DNA of 64,000 bases, from NCBI RefSeq assembly GCF_013409425.1, contig NZ_JACCAC010000001.1, positions 2,604,001 through 2,668,000 on the forward strand, in the 5' to 3' direction. The notes below the pieces were generated by a model, which was not told where the DNA came from, ran no database searches, and saw only the letters and a list, made by a program, of their open reading frames with translations. Position numbers and translations under genes: made by a program. This stretch comes from Nocardioides perillae. GTDB lineage: Bacteria; Actinomycetota; Actinomycetes; Propionibacteriales; Nocardioidaceae. Shown here piece by piece: positions 23,670-31,969 of this stretch; the first letter of the stretch is position 1; each line of letters opens with the position of its first letter.

Positions 23670-24764
23670 TCAGTCGTCGTCCGCCGCGTCCTCGCCGTGC
23701 GTGCCGGGGCGCGGCGCCCAGGGCAGCTCGCGGGCGGGACGCACCACCACGAGCCGGTCGCCCCGGGCCAGCAGCGTGACGACCGGGTCGAAGTAGCGGT
23801 AGACCTTCTCGTCGCGCACCACCGCGATGACCTGGTCGGGCAGCGACTGCGGCGGCTTGCCGACCTCGCTCACCAGCAGGTCGCGCTCGGCGACCTCGAG
23901 CCCCTCGCCGTAGGTCAGGAGGTCCTCCATCACCGAGCCCAGCGTCGGCGAGAGGGTGGAGAGGCCCAGCAGCCGGCCCACCGCGTCGGAGGAGGTGATG
24001 ACCGAGTCGGCGCCGGACTGCTTGACCAGCGGGACGTTCTCCTGCTCGCGGACCGCCGAGACGATGTAGGCGTCGGGGTTCAGCTGGCGCACGGTGAGCG
24101 TGGCGAGGACGTTGGAGTCGTCGCGGTCGGTGGTGATGATGACCTGGCTCGCCCCGCCGACGCCGGCGCGCCGCAGCACCTCCCGGCGGGTGGCGTCACC
24201 GGTCACCACGGCCAGGCCGTCGGCGTGGGCGTCCTCCAGCGCTGCGGTCGAGGGGTCGACCACGACGATCGAGCCCTTGTCGAGGCCGTTGTTGACCAGC
24301 GTGTCGACCGCGCGGCGCCCCTTGGTGCCGTAGCCGACGACGACGATGTGGTCTCCCATGTGCTTCTTCCTCCAGCGGGCGACCCGCAGCATGTCGCGGC
24401 CCTGGGAGGCGAGCACCTCCAGGGTGGTGCCGATGAGCAGCACCAGGAAGGCGATGCGCAGCGGCGTGATGACGAACGCGTTCACCACGCGCGCCTGCTG
24501 GGTGAACGGCGTGATGTCGCCGTAGCCCGTGGTGCTCAAGGTGACCGTCACGTAGTAGAGGCAGTCGACGAAGGACAACGTGTTGGTCGGGTCGGTGCCG
24601 TCGCGGTAGCCCTCGCGGTCGAACCACACGATCGCCACCGACGCCGCCAGCACGCCGAGCGCCATCAGCAGGCGGCGGGTCAGCTCCCACCACGGGGAGC
24701 GGACCTCTGCGGGCAGGTTGATCCGCCCGGTGCCGGCACCCTCGCCGGTCTCGACCTGCGCCAC
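23670..24764 (-). CDS. Potassium channel with RCK/TrkA-N domain
   Basis: This 364-residue membrane protein is a predicted two-helix K+ channel gated by a cytosolic nucleotide-binding domain. The helices flank the selectivity filter TTGYGDITPF (residues 78-87). An RCK domain follows with the Rossmann motif HIVVVGYGTKGRRAV near residue 140 and VVTGDATRREVL downstream, then a TrkA-C-like tail (VIAVVRDEKVYRY). It is probably the last of three cotranscribed genes (YihY, small membrane protein, channel). The start is taken at GTG, 5 bp after the preceding stop; the N-terminus could be slightly longer. Confidence 0.9.
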   Translation of the reverse strand: MAQVETGEGAGTGRINLPAEVRSPWWELTRRLLMALGVLAASVAIVWFDREGYRDGTDPTNTLSFVDCLYYVTVTLSTTGYGDITPFTQQARVVNAFVITPLRIAFLVLLIGTTLEVLASQGRDMLRVARWRKKHMGDHIVVVGYGTKGRRAVDTLVNNGLDKGSIVVVDPSTAALEDAHADGLAVVTGDATRREVLRRAGVGGASQVIITTDRDDSNVLATLTVRQLNPDAYIVSAVREQENVPLVKQSGADSVITSSDAVGRLLGLSTLSPTLGSVMEDLLTYGEGLEVAERDLLVSEVGKPPQSLPDQVIAVVRDEKVYRYFDPVVTLLARGDRLVVVRPARELPWAPRPGTHGEDAADDD

Positions 24765-24769
24765 CCCGG

Positions 24770-25132
24770 TCAGCCCTGCTCGACGTCGCCGTAGATGAGC
24801 ACCCGGGCCCGGTCGTCGGCCACCCCCGGGTCGTCGGCCGTGCTGACCGAGACGAAGCGGAAGGTGTCGCCCTCGCGCGGTGCGTCCTGGCCCGGGGTGC
24901 GACGCCAGGTGCCGCAGAGCACGCCCTCGTCGTCGGCGCCCTCGGCCTGCGCCGCGGCGTCGCCGGACAGGCAGAGGGCCCGCGTGCCGGGGTCGTACGA
25001 CGTCACGGTCGCGGTGGCGCGGTCCGGACCGTCGGGCCCGGCGACCACGCCGAGGACGTAGCCCCCGAGCAGGCACATCGCGGCACCGGCGACCAGGACG
25101 GGCGTGGGGAGACTCGTGGTGGCCACGCTCAC
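24770..25132 (-). CDS. Small membrane-anchored hypothetical protein
   Basis: The 120-residue product has one N-terminal hydrophobic segment (VLVAGAAMCLLGGYVLGVVAG) and a beta-rich exported part with a possible disulfide pair (LCLSGD and VLCGTWRR) and EGDTFRFVSV. I recognise no named family. Its GTG overlaps the YihY stop codon (GTGA) and it precedes the potassium channel by 5 bp, so all three are probably made together at the membrane. Confidence 0.75.
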   Translation of the reverse strand: MSVATTSLPTPVLVAGAAMCLLGGYVLGVVAGPDGPDRATATVTSYDPGTRALCLSGDAAAQAEGADDEGVLCGTWRRTPGQDAPREGDTFRFVSVSTADDPGVADDRARVLIYGDVEQG

Positions 25133-26085
25133 GAGTCTCCCATGCGCATCCGGGTGCGCAGCCGCTGCACCATCTCGAGCCGGGCGCGCGTCGTCGCCTT
25201 CTGCGGGAAGACCTCGTCGAAGGCTGCGTTGACGGCCGCGCCGATGAGCACGGCGATCGCCACGACGTAGAGCCACAGCAGCACGGCGATGGGGGCCGCC
25301 AGCGGACCGTAGATCGAGCGCGAGTCCGCCGCGGTCACCGTGAGCACCCAGCGCAGGGCGTAGGACCCCAGGATCCAGCTGACGAGGGAGAAGACGGCCC
25401 CGGGGAGGTTGAACGACCAGTTCGTCCGCACCGGCACCGAGACGTGGTAGAGCGTGGCGAGGAAGCACACGCACAGCAGCACGACGACCGGCCAGTAGAG
25501 GCGCTCGACGAAGGCGAGGCGGTCGGGCACGAGCTCGCCCACCAGCCCGGGGCCGGCCACCACGAGCGGCAGCGTCACGATCCCGGTGAGCAGCCCGAGC
25601 ACGTAGAGCAGGAACGACAGCGCACGCGTGCGCACGATCCCGCGGTGCCCGCCGAGGCCGTGCATGATCGTGATGGTGTCGACGAAGACGTTGAGCGCAC
25701 GCGAGCCCGACCACAGCGCCAGCACGAAGCCGATCGAGATCACGTCGTAGCGCCCGCCCTCGAGCACGTCGTCGATCGTCGGCACCACGATCGAGTCGAC
25801 CGCGCGGTCGGTGAGCGCGCGTTGGCTCACCTCCACCACCGCGGCCCGCACGTCGCTGACCTGCGCGGTCGTGAACTGGTCGGTGACGTAGCCGATGGCG
25901 CCGGCGAGCGCGAAGACCAGCGGCGGGATCGAGAGGATCGCGAAGAACGCCGCCTCCGCCGCCAGCCCGGTGACGCGGTAGCGCATGCACGACCCGACGG
26001 TCGTCACCAGCAGCCGCCAGGCACGGTGCCTCACCCGCCGGGCGAGGACCGCCCACGCCGGCGGGGCGGAGGCGGCCGAGGACAT
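25129..26085 (-). CDS. YihY/BrkB family inner membrane protein
   Basis: The 318-residue protein has about six membrane helices and the family features near the first helices (AAEAAFFAILSIPPLVFAL), VLALWSGSRALNVFVDTI, and SFNLPGAVFSLVSWILGSYALRW. YihY/BrkB proteins are conserved envelope proteins of unsettled transport function and have often been misnamed ribonuclease BN. A TAGCGT box lies six bases before the ATG without a Shine-Dalgarno. The downstream small membrane protein and potassium channel overlap or nearly touch it. Confidence 0.9.
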   Translation of the reverse strand: MSSAASAPPAWAVLARRVRHRAWRLLVTTVGSCMRYRVTGLAAEAAFFAILSIPPLVFALAGAIGYVTDQFTTAQVSDVRAAVVEVSQRALTDRAVDSIVVPTIDDVLEGGRYDVISIGFVLALWSGSRALNVFVDTITIMHGLGGHRGIVRTRALSFLLYVLGLLTGIVTLPLVVAGPGLVGELVPDRLAFVERLYWPVVVLLCVCFLATLYHVSVPVRTNWSFNLPGAVFSLVSWILGSYALRWVLTVTAADSRSIYGPLAAPIAVLLWLYVVAIAVLIGAAVNAAFDEVFPQKATTRARLEMVQRLRTRMRMGDS

Positions 26086-26091
26086 GGGCCC

Positions 26092-26097
26092 ACGCTA
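26092..26097 (-). promoter_or_regulatory. Candidate -10 box of a leaderless YihY promoter
   Basis: TAGCGT on the minus strand ends six bases before the YihY ATG, with no Shine-Dalgarno between. Confidence 0.45.
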
Positions 26098-26165
26098 GTC
26101 CTCACCGACGCCGCAGCCCGGCAGCCCCGTCGCGGGGCTGCCGGGCCGTCGTCGGCAGGGTCCGC

Positions 26166-27625
26166 TCAGACCCGGGGCGTGCCGGTCAGCTGCTCGGTCG
26201 CGGCGGCGCCGGAGGTCTGGGTCGGCACCACGGGGCCGGCCACGTCCTCGGGGGCGTCGCCGTGGCCGTCGTCGAGCATCGTGGTCTCGTCGAAGGGGGC
26301 GTCGCCCGCGAGCACCTGGTCGAGGCGCGCCCGGTCGAGCCCACCGGTCAACGCGCCGATCAGCACGGTGGCGACGGCGTTGCCGGCGAAGTTGGTCACC
26401 GCGCGCGCCTCGGACATGAAGCGGTCGATGCCGACGATGAGGCCCACGCCGTCGAGCAGCTCGGGTCGGTGCGAGCTGAGCCCGCCGGCCAGCGTCGCCA
26501 GTCCGGCGCCGGTGACGCCGGCGGCGCCCTTCGAGGCGATGACCATGAAGAGCAGCAGCGAGACCTGCTCGCCGATGCTGAGCGGGTCGCCGAGGGCCTG
26601 CGCGATGAAGAGGGAGGCCATCGTCAGGTAGATCGCGGTGCCGTCGAGGTTGAAGGAGTAGCCGGTCGGCACGACGACGCCCACGGTCGGCTTGTCCACG
26701 CCCGCGTGCTCCATCTTGGCGATGAGGCGCGGCAGCGCCGACTCCGAGGAGGAGGTCGAGACGATGAGGAGGAACTCCCGCCCGAGGTACTTCAGCAGGC
26801 TGAAGAGGTTGACCCCGGTGGCCAGCTTGAGGACGAGGCCGAGGATGCCGAAGACGAAGAGGGCGCAGGTGACGTAGAAGCCGAGCATCAGCACCGCGAG
26901 CGACTTCAGCGCCTCGACGCCGGTCTCGCCGACCACGCCGGCGATCGCGCCGAAGGCACCGATCGGGGCCACCCACATGATCATCGCGAGCACCCGGAAG
27001 ACCAACCGCTGAGGTGCGTGACACCGCGCAGCACGGGCTCGCCGGCCCGGCCCATGGCCTGCACCGCGAAGCCGACGAGCAGCGCGACCAGCAGCGTCTG
27101 CAGCACCTCGCCCGAGGTGAGCGCCGAGAACAGCGAGGTCGGGATGATCCCCAGGAGGAAGTCGGTGGTGGAGCCGTGGCCGGAGGCCGCCTGCTCGGCG
27201 CCGACGGCGGCGGTCTCCTCGGTCAGGCTGAGGCCCGAGCCGGGGGTCAGCAGGTTGCCGACGACCAGGCCGATCGCCAGGGCGAAGGTCGACATCGTGA
27301 GGAAGTAGCCGAGCGCGAGGCCGCCGACCTTGCCCACGCGGGCGGCGCTGCGCACCGAGCCGACACCGAGCACCAGCGTGCAGAAGATGACCGGCTGGAT
27401 CATCATCTTGATCAGCGCCACGAAGGCGGTGCCGAGCGGCTTGAGCTCGACCGCGACGTCGGGGGCGACGAGGCCGACGAGGACGCCGAGCGCCACCGCC
27501 GCGATCACCGCGAGGTAGAGGTAGTGGGTCCGGTTGCGCGGCGCCGTCCGGGCGGTGGGGGTGTCGGTGCCGTCCGCCGGATCGGGCGTGCGGCCGGGGC
27601 CGGGCGCCTGGGTGCTGCTGCTCAT
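26166..27625 (-). pseudogene. dctA: C4-dicarboxylate:cation symporter (DctA type), frameshifted
   Basis: Read across one frameshift, this is a full-length DAACS transporter of about 486 residues. The N-terminal frame starts at ATG 27625 behind AGGAGG and ends just after VLRGVTHL; the C-terminal frame resumes RLVFRVLAMIMWVAPIGAF. One base is missing at about 27011 (plus strand reads GCTGAGG where GCTGGAGG restores the frame and a Gln-Arg). Substrate-site motifs are intact (STSSSESALP, NLDGTAIYLTMA, GAAGVTGAG, AVTNFAGNAVAT). It is divergent from the kinase gene, which is also damaged. A sequencing error is possible for this single deletion. Confidence 0.85.
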
Positions 27626-27685
27626 GCGGGTCCTCCTGGGGGTGGGCCGGTCTCGCCGGCGGTGCCGCCCACCGTCGCGCAGCCT

Positions 27686-27720
27686 GTGACGGCGGTCACC
27701 GTTGTGGTCGTTGTGTTCGC
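27686..27720. promoter_or_regulatory. Candidate CitB/DctR-type binding region between transporter and kinase
   Basis: The divergent intergenic region holds a palindrome GTGAC-GGCG-GTCAC (27686-27699) followed by a direct repeat GTTGTGGTCGTTGTG. CitB/DcuR-like regulators often use direct repeats. That the regulator at 29417 binds here is inferred. Confidence 0.4.
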
Positions 27721-27759
27721 ACCCGCGACCGGTGCTCCGCGGTCTGGCAGCATGGGGCG

Positions 27760-29420
27760 GTGCCGACCCGCCGCTCCGAGCCGTCGGTCGCCCGGCAGGT
27801 GCTGCTGCTCTAGGTCGTCCTCGTGCTCGCGCTCGTCCTGGTCTCGGTCGTCCTGGTCGCCCTCGACGCGCGTCGCGACGCGCGCGAGACCGCGGGCGAG
27901 CGGGCGCTGGCGATCGCCCGCACCGTCGCCGACTCCCCACGGTCGCCTCCGGCGTCACCGCCGCCGCACCCTCGGCCGTCCTCCAGCCGTACGCCGAGGC
28001 GGTGCGCGCCGACACCGGCGTCGACTTCGTGGTCGTCATGGACACCGACCGCACCCGCTACACCCATCCCGACCCCGCGCGCATCGGCGAGTCCTTCATC
28101 GGCGACACGGGCGCGGCGCCGCGCGGCGGCACCCTGGTGCAGGAGTACACCGGCACGCTGGGGCCCTCGATGCGTGCGGTCGTGCCGGTGTGGTCGGCCG
28201 CCGGCGGGCGCTCCCCCGACGACGTCGAGGCCCTGGTCTCCGTCGGCATCACCGTGGACCGCATCGACGCGTCGCTGCGCCGTGACCTGCTGCTCGTGGG
28301 GCTGGTGGCCGCCCTCGTGCTCGCGCTCGGCGTCGCCGGGGCCGCGCTGGTCAGTCGGCGCCTGCGCCGGGCCACCCACGGCCTGGGTGAGCGAGAGATC
28401 ACCCGGATGTTCGAGTACTACTCCGCCGTCCTCCACGCCGTGCGCGAGGGCCTGCTGCTGCTCGACGACCGCGGGCGCGTGCAGCTGGTCAACGACGAGG
28501 CGCGGCGGCTGCTCGACCTGCCCGACGACGCGGGGGGCCGCTCGGTGGACGAGCTCGGGTTGCCACCGGGGCTCGTGGCCGCCGCCCGCGGGCGGCGCGC
28601 CGAGCTCGACGACGTCTACGTCGCGGGCGAGCACGTCGTGGTCGTCAGCTCCTCGCCCGCGACCTGGGCCGGGCGCGACGTCGGCGCGGTGGTGACGCTG
28701 CGCGACCACACCGAGCTGCAGGCGGTCACCGGTGAGCTCGACGTGGTGCGCGGCCTGACCGACTCCCTGCGCGCTCAGGCCCACGAGGCGGCGAACCGGC
28801 TGCACACCGTCGTCTCCCTGGTCGAGACCGGCCGCACCGAGGAGGCGCTCGACTTCGCGACCGAGGAGCTGCAGCTCGCCCAGCTGCTCACCGACCGCGT
28901 CGTCGGGGCCGTCGGCGACCCCGTCGTGGCCGCCCTGCTGCTCGGCAAGTCGGCCGAAGCCGCCGAGCGGGGCACCGACCTCGTGCTCGACGGCGACCTG
29001 CCGCCGGGCCTCGTCGACGCGGGCGGCGACGGCCGTGTGGGCGGCGAGCGCAGCGCCTTGACCTCGCGCGAGCTGGTGACCGTGCTCGGCAACCTCGTCG
29101 ACAACGCCCTCGACGCCGTCGCGGGTCGCGACGTGCGGCGGGTGTCGGTCTCCCTCGGCCCCGGGCCGGACGGCGCCGGGCTGTCCGTGGTGGTCGGCGA
29201 CTCCGGTCCCGGGCTGCCGCCCGACGCGGGTGCCCGCGTGCTCGAGCGGGGCTGGACCACCAAGGCAGGCGGCCCCGCGCGCGACGGGGCGCACGGCATC
29301 GGCCTGGCCCTGGTCGGCCAGGTCGCGCGTCGCCACGGCGGCACCGTGAGCGTCGGGCGCTCCCCGCTCGGCGGCGCAGAGCTGCGGGTCGACCTGCCCG
29401 GCACAGGAGCGGCGCGGTGA
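27760..29420 (+). pseudogene. CitA/DcuS-type sensor histidine kinase, nonsense codon plus frameshift
   Basis: Restored, this is a kinase of about 553 residues: membrane helix, extracytoplasmic PASC sensor (FVVVMDTDRTRYTHP), second helix, PAS domain, CitA-type H-box RAQAHEAANRLHTVVSL, and HATPase (LVDNALDAV, GDSGPGLPPDAG). Two lesions are visible. Codon 18 is TAG (27811) inside the first helix, where CAG would fit. At about 27938 one C is missing from a C-run, shifting the frame between TVADSP and TVASGVTAA. A GTG at 27823 avoids the stop but not the frameshift. The regulator GTG overlaps its stop. Confidence 0.88.
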
Positions 29421-30118
29421 GCGTGCGGGTGCTGGTCATCGAGGACGAGGCGGCCGCGGCGGAGGCCCACGCGGCGTACGTCGCGCGCGTCCCCGGCTTC
29501 GAGGTCGCCGCCGTGGCGCGCGCCGCGGCCGAGGCGGCCCGGGCGCTCGCGGCCGACCCCGCCGTCGACCTGGTGCTCCTCGACATGCACCTGCCCGACG
29601 GCCACGGGCTCGGCCTGCTGCAGCGCATGCGCGCGGCCGGTCACCTCTGCGACGTCATCGCCGTCACCTCGGCGCGCGACGCCGACGTGGTGCGGCACGC
29701 GGTCGCGCAGGGCGTCGTGCTCTACCTGCTCAAGCCGTTCACCTTCGCGGGCTTCCGCAGCAAGCTCGAGCAGTACTCCGCCTACCGCGCGCGGCTCGTG
29801 GCGACCGCCGCGGCAGAGGGCGGCGTCGCCCAGGACGACGTCGACCAGCTCCTGGGCAGCCTGCGGGTCCCCGCGGGCTCGACCGCGGTGCCGAAGGGCA
29901 TGAGCGCCGAGACGCTGCAGCAGGTGACCGAGGCCGTGCGCGCGGCGGCGCCGGGGCGTGGTGGCCGGTCGGCCAGCGAGGTCGCCGAGGTCGTCGGCGC
30001 CTCCCGCGTCACGGTCCGGCGCTACCTCGAGCACCTCGCCGACACGGGGCTCCTCGAGCGCGCCCCGCGCTACGGCGGGACGGGGCGCCCCGAGGTGGAG
30101 TACCGCTGGCGCGGGTGA
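29417..30118 (+). CDS. CitB/DcuR-family response regulator
   Basis: The 233-residue protein has a receiver domain with acidic residues E9-D10, phosphoacceptor Asp56 in LLDMHLPDG, and the Lys of YLLKPF near residue 106. A linker and a C-terminal helix-turn-helix (SASEVAEVVGASRVTVRRYLEHL) follow, as in regulators of citrate and C4-dicarboxylate uptake. Its own frame is intact, although its partner kinase and the presumed target transporter are both broken. Start GTG overlaps the kinase stop (GTGA). If the kinase is dead, the regulator is orphaned or phosphorylated from elsewhere. Confidence 0.92.
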   Translation: MSVRVLVIEDEAAAAEAHAAYVARVPGFEVAAVARAAAEAARALAADPAVDLVLLDMHLPDGHGLGLLQRMRAAGHLCDVIAVTSARDADVVRHAVAQGVVLYLLKPFTFAGFRSKLEQYSAYRARLVATAAAEGGVAQDDVDQLLGSLRVPAGSTAVPKGMSAETLQQVTEAVRAAAPGRGGRSASEVAEVVGASRVTVRRYLEHLADTGLLERAPRYGGTGRPEVEYRWRG

Positions 30119-30148
30119 GCGCAGTCCCCCGCGGTCCGGCGCGACGGG

Positions 30149-31585
30149 TCAGCTGAGCTCGAGGCCGGGGTAGAGCGGGTGGCGGTCCAGCATCTCGGCG
30201 GACCGGGCGCGCACGCGCTCGGCGACGCCGTCCTCGAGCACGTAGGACGCCTTCGACGGCCCGCCCGCCTTGGTGGTGCCGGCCTGCGTGTGCGTGAGGA
30301 CGTCGACGACCAGCTCGGCGACCGTGTCGAACTCGTCGTGGCCGAAACCGCGGGTGGTGAGCGCGGGCGTGCCGAAGCGGATGCCGGAGGTGTACCAGGC
30401 GCCGTTGGGGTCGGCCGGCACGGAGTTGCGGTTGGTCACGACGCCGGCCTCGAGCAGCGCGGACTCCGCCTGACGACCGGTGAGGCCGTAGCCGGAGACG
30501 TCCAGGAGCACGAGGTGGTTGTCGGTGCCGCCGGTGACCAGGCGCGCACCGCGCCGGTTGAACCCCTCGGCGAGCGTCTGGGCGTTGTCGGCGACCTGCT
30601 GGGCGTAGGTGCGGAAGGAGTCCTGGCGGGCCTCGGCGAACGCGACGGCCTTCGCGGCCATCACGTGCGACAGCGGGCCACCGAGCACCATGGGGCAGCC
30701 GCGGTCGACCGAGGGGGCGTACTCCTGGGTGGCGAGCACGATGCCGCCGCGCGGGCCGCGGAGCGACTTGTGCGTGGTCGAGGTGACGACGTGGGCGTGG
30801 GGCACCGGGTCCTCGTCGCCGGTGAACACCTTGCCGGCGACCAGGCCGGCGAAGTGCGCCATGTCCACCATCAGCGTGGCACCGACCTCGTCGGCGATCT
30901 CGCGCATCTTGGCGAAGTCGACGCGGCGGGGGTAGGCGGAGTAGCCGGCCACGAGCACGAGCGGGCGGAACTCGCGCGCCTTGGCGGCGACCGCGTCGTA
31001 GTCGAGCAGGCCGGTCTCGGGGTCGGTGCCGTACTGCTGCTGGTGGAACATCTTGCCGCTGATGTTGGGACGGAAGCCGTGCGTGAGGTGGCCACCGGCG
31101 TCGAGGCTCATGCCGAGCAGCCGCTGACGGCCCATCTCCTCGCGCAGCGACTCCCAATCGGCCTCGGAGAGGTCGTTGACGCCCTTGGCGCCGAACTTCT
31201 CCAGCCACGGGCCCTCGACCCGGTGGGCCAGGATCGACCAGAAGGCGACGAGGTTGGCGTCGATGCCCGAGTGCGGCTGCACGTAGGCGTGCTCGGCGCC
31301 GAAGAGCTCGCGGGCGTGCTCGGCGGCGAGCGACTCGACGGTGTCGACGTTCTGGCAGGCGGCGTAGAAGCGGTGCCCGACCGTGCCCTCGGCGTACTTG
31401 TCGGAGAACCAGGTGCCCATCGTCATCAGCACGGCCGGGGACGCGTAGTTCTCCGAGGCGATCAGCTTGAGCGACCCGCGCTGGTCGGCCAGCTCCTGGC
31501 GGGTGGCCTCCGCGATCCGCGGCTCGACCGAGGCGATGACCTCGAGGGCCTGGCTGTACGCGCTGCTGACGAGGTGGTCGCTCAT
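30149..31585 (-). CDS. glyA: Serine hydroxymethyltransferase
   Basis: GlyA converts serine and tetrahydrofolate to glycine and 5,10-methylene-THF. The 478-residue protein has [12 protein letters not shown] near residue 40, [11 protein letters not shown], and the PLP lysine in [13 protein letters not shown] at about residue 273. It is longer than the common 420-residue form because of insertions (for example [16 protein letters not shown] and a long C-terminus), a type seen in other actinobacteria. A TAGCCT-like minus-strand box (reading TAGGCT) lies 7 nt before the ATG with no Shine-Dalgarno. It is divergent from the sulfite reductase operon. No glycine riboswitch is visible upstream. Confidence 0.96.
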   Translation of the reverse strand: MSDHLVSSAYSQALEVIASVEPRIAEATRQELADQRGSLKLIASENYASPAVLMTMGTWFSDKYAEGTVGHRFYAACQNVDTVESLAAEHARELFGAEHAYVQPHSGIDANLVAFWSILAHRVEGPWLEKFGAKGVNDLSEADWESLREEMGRQRLLGMSLDAGGHLTHGFRPNISGKMFHQQQYGTDPETGLLDYDAVAAKAREFRPLVLVAGYSAYPRRVDFAKMREIADEVGATLMVDMAHFAGLVAGKVFTGDEDPVPHAHVVTSTTHKSLRGPRGGIVLATQEYAPSVDRGCPMVLGGPLSHVMAAKAVAFAEARQDSFRTYAQQVADNAQTLAEGFNRRGARLVTGGTDNHLVLLDVSGYGLTGRQAESALLEAGVVTNRNSVPADPNGAWYTSGIRFGTPALTTRGFGHDEFDTVAELVVDVLTHTQAGTTKAGGPSKASYVLEDGVAERVRARSAEMLDRHPLYPGLELS

Positions 31586-31592
31586 GGGCCCC

Positions 31593-31598
31593 AGCCTA
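31593..31598 (-). promoter_or_regulatory. Candidate -10 box of a leaderless glyA promoter
   Basis: TAGGCT on the minus strand ends seven bases before the glyA ATG. The gap is GGGGCCC and has no Shine-Dalgarno complement in a useful position. Confidence 0.5.
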
Positions 31599-31764
31599 GG
31601 CGAGCGCCGGCCCCCCGTCGGGTGTGACCTGCGCCTCGCGGGGCGCGGGACGACCGCGGGACCACGGCCTCGCCGGGGCCGCGCCGTCCGACATGCGGAC
31701 ATGCGTCCCACATCACGAGATTCGCGGTTGTGGCGGGGGTGTCCGCCCCGTGAGACTCGACCCC

Positions 31765-31854
31765 GTGATCAGCGCGGCGACGCACGTCTGCCTCGTGGCC
31801 CGGCGCCACGTGGACTACGGGCGCACCCGCAGCATGGTCTGTCGGTCCCGCTGA
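31765..31854 (+). CDS. Leader peptide of the sulfur assimilation operon (cysteine attenuator type)
   Basis: A 29-codon frame starting at GTG 31765 (or 31750) ends 115 bp before the sulfite reductase gene. It contains [17 protein letters not shown], the RRHVD...R..S..C pattern of actinobacterial leader peptides placed before cysteine and sulfur genes. The Cys codon near its end (TGT), plus another earlier (TGC), would stall ribosomes when Cys-tRNA is low and change expression of the operon. GC-rich segments after the stop could form the alternative hairpins. The class is recognised from the peptide; the mechanism at this locus is inferred. Confidence 0.78.
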   Translation: MISAATHVCLVARRHVDYGRTRSMVCRSR

Positions 31855-31969
31855 CCCACCGTCCCCCCGGCCCCCGCCCACGGACGCACGGTCGCAGGCA
31901 CCGACCCGACACCGGCGTCGGACCTTCGTCCCCGTGCTCCCGCATGCTCGACAAAGGATCTGACCCGAC

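Noticed and set aside
26166..27625. Programmed frameshift in the dicarboxylate transporter
   Set aside because: No slippery heptamer or downstream structure is evident, and the neighbouring kinase has a plain stop codon and a second deletion, which favours mutation.
31586..31764. Glycine riboswitch upstream of glyA
   Set aside because: No paired glycine aptamer motifs are visible, and the -10-like box beside the ATG argues against a long leader.
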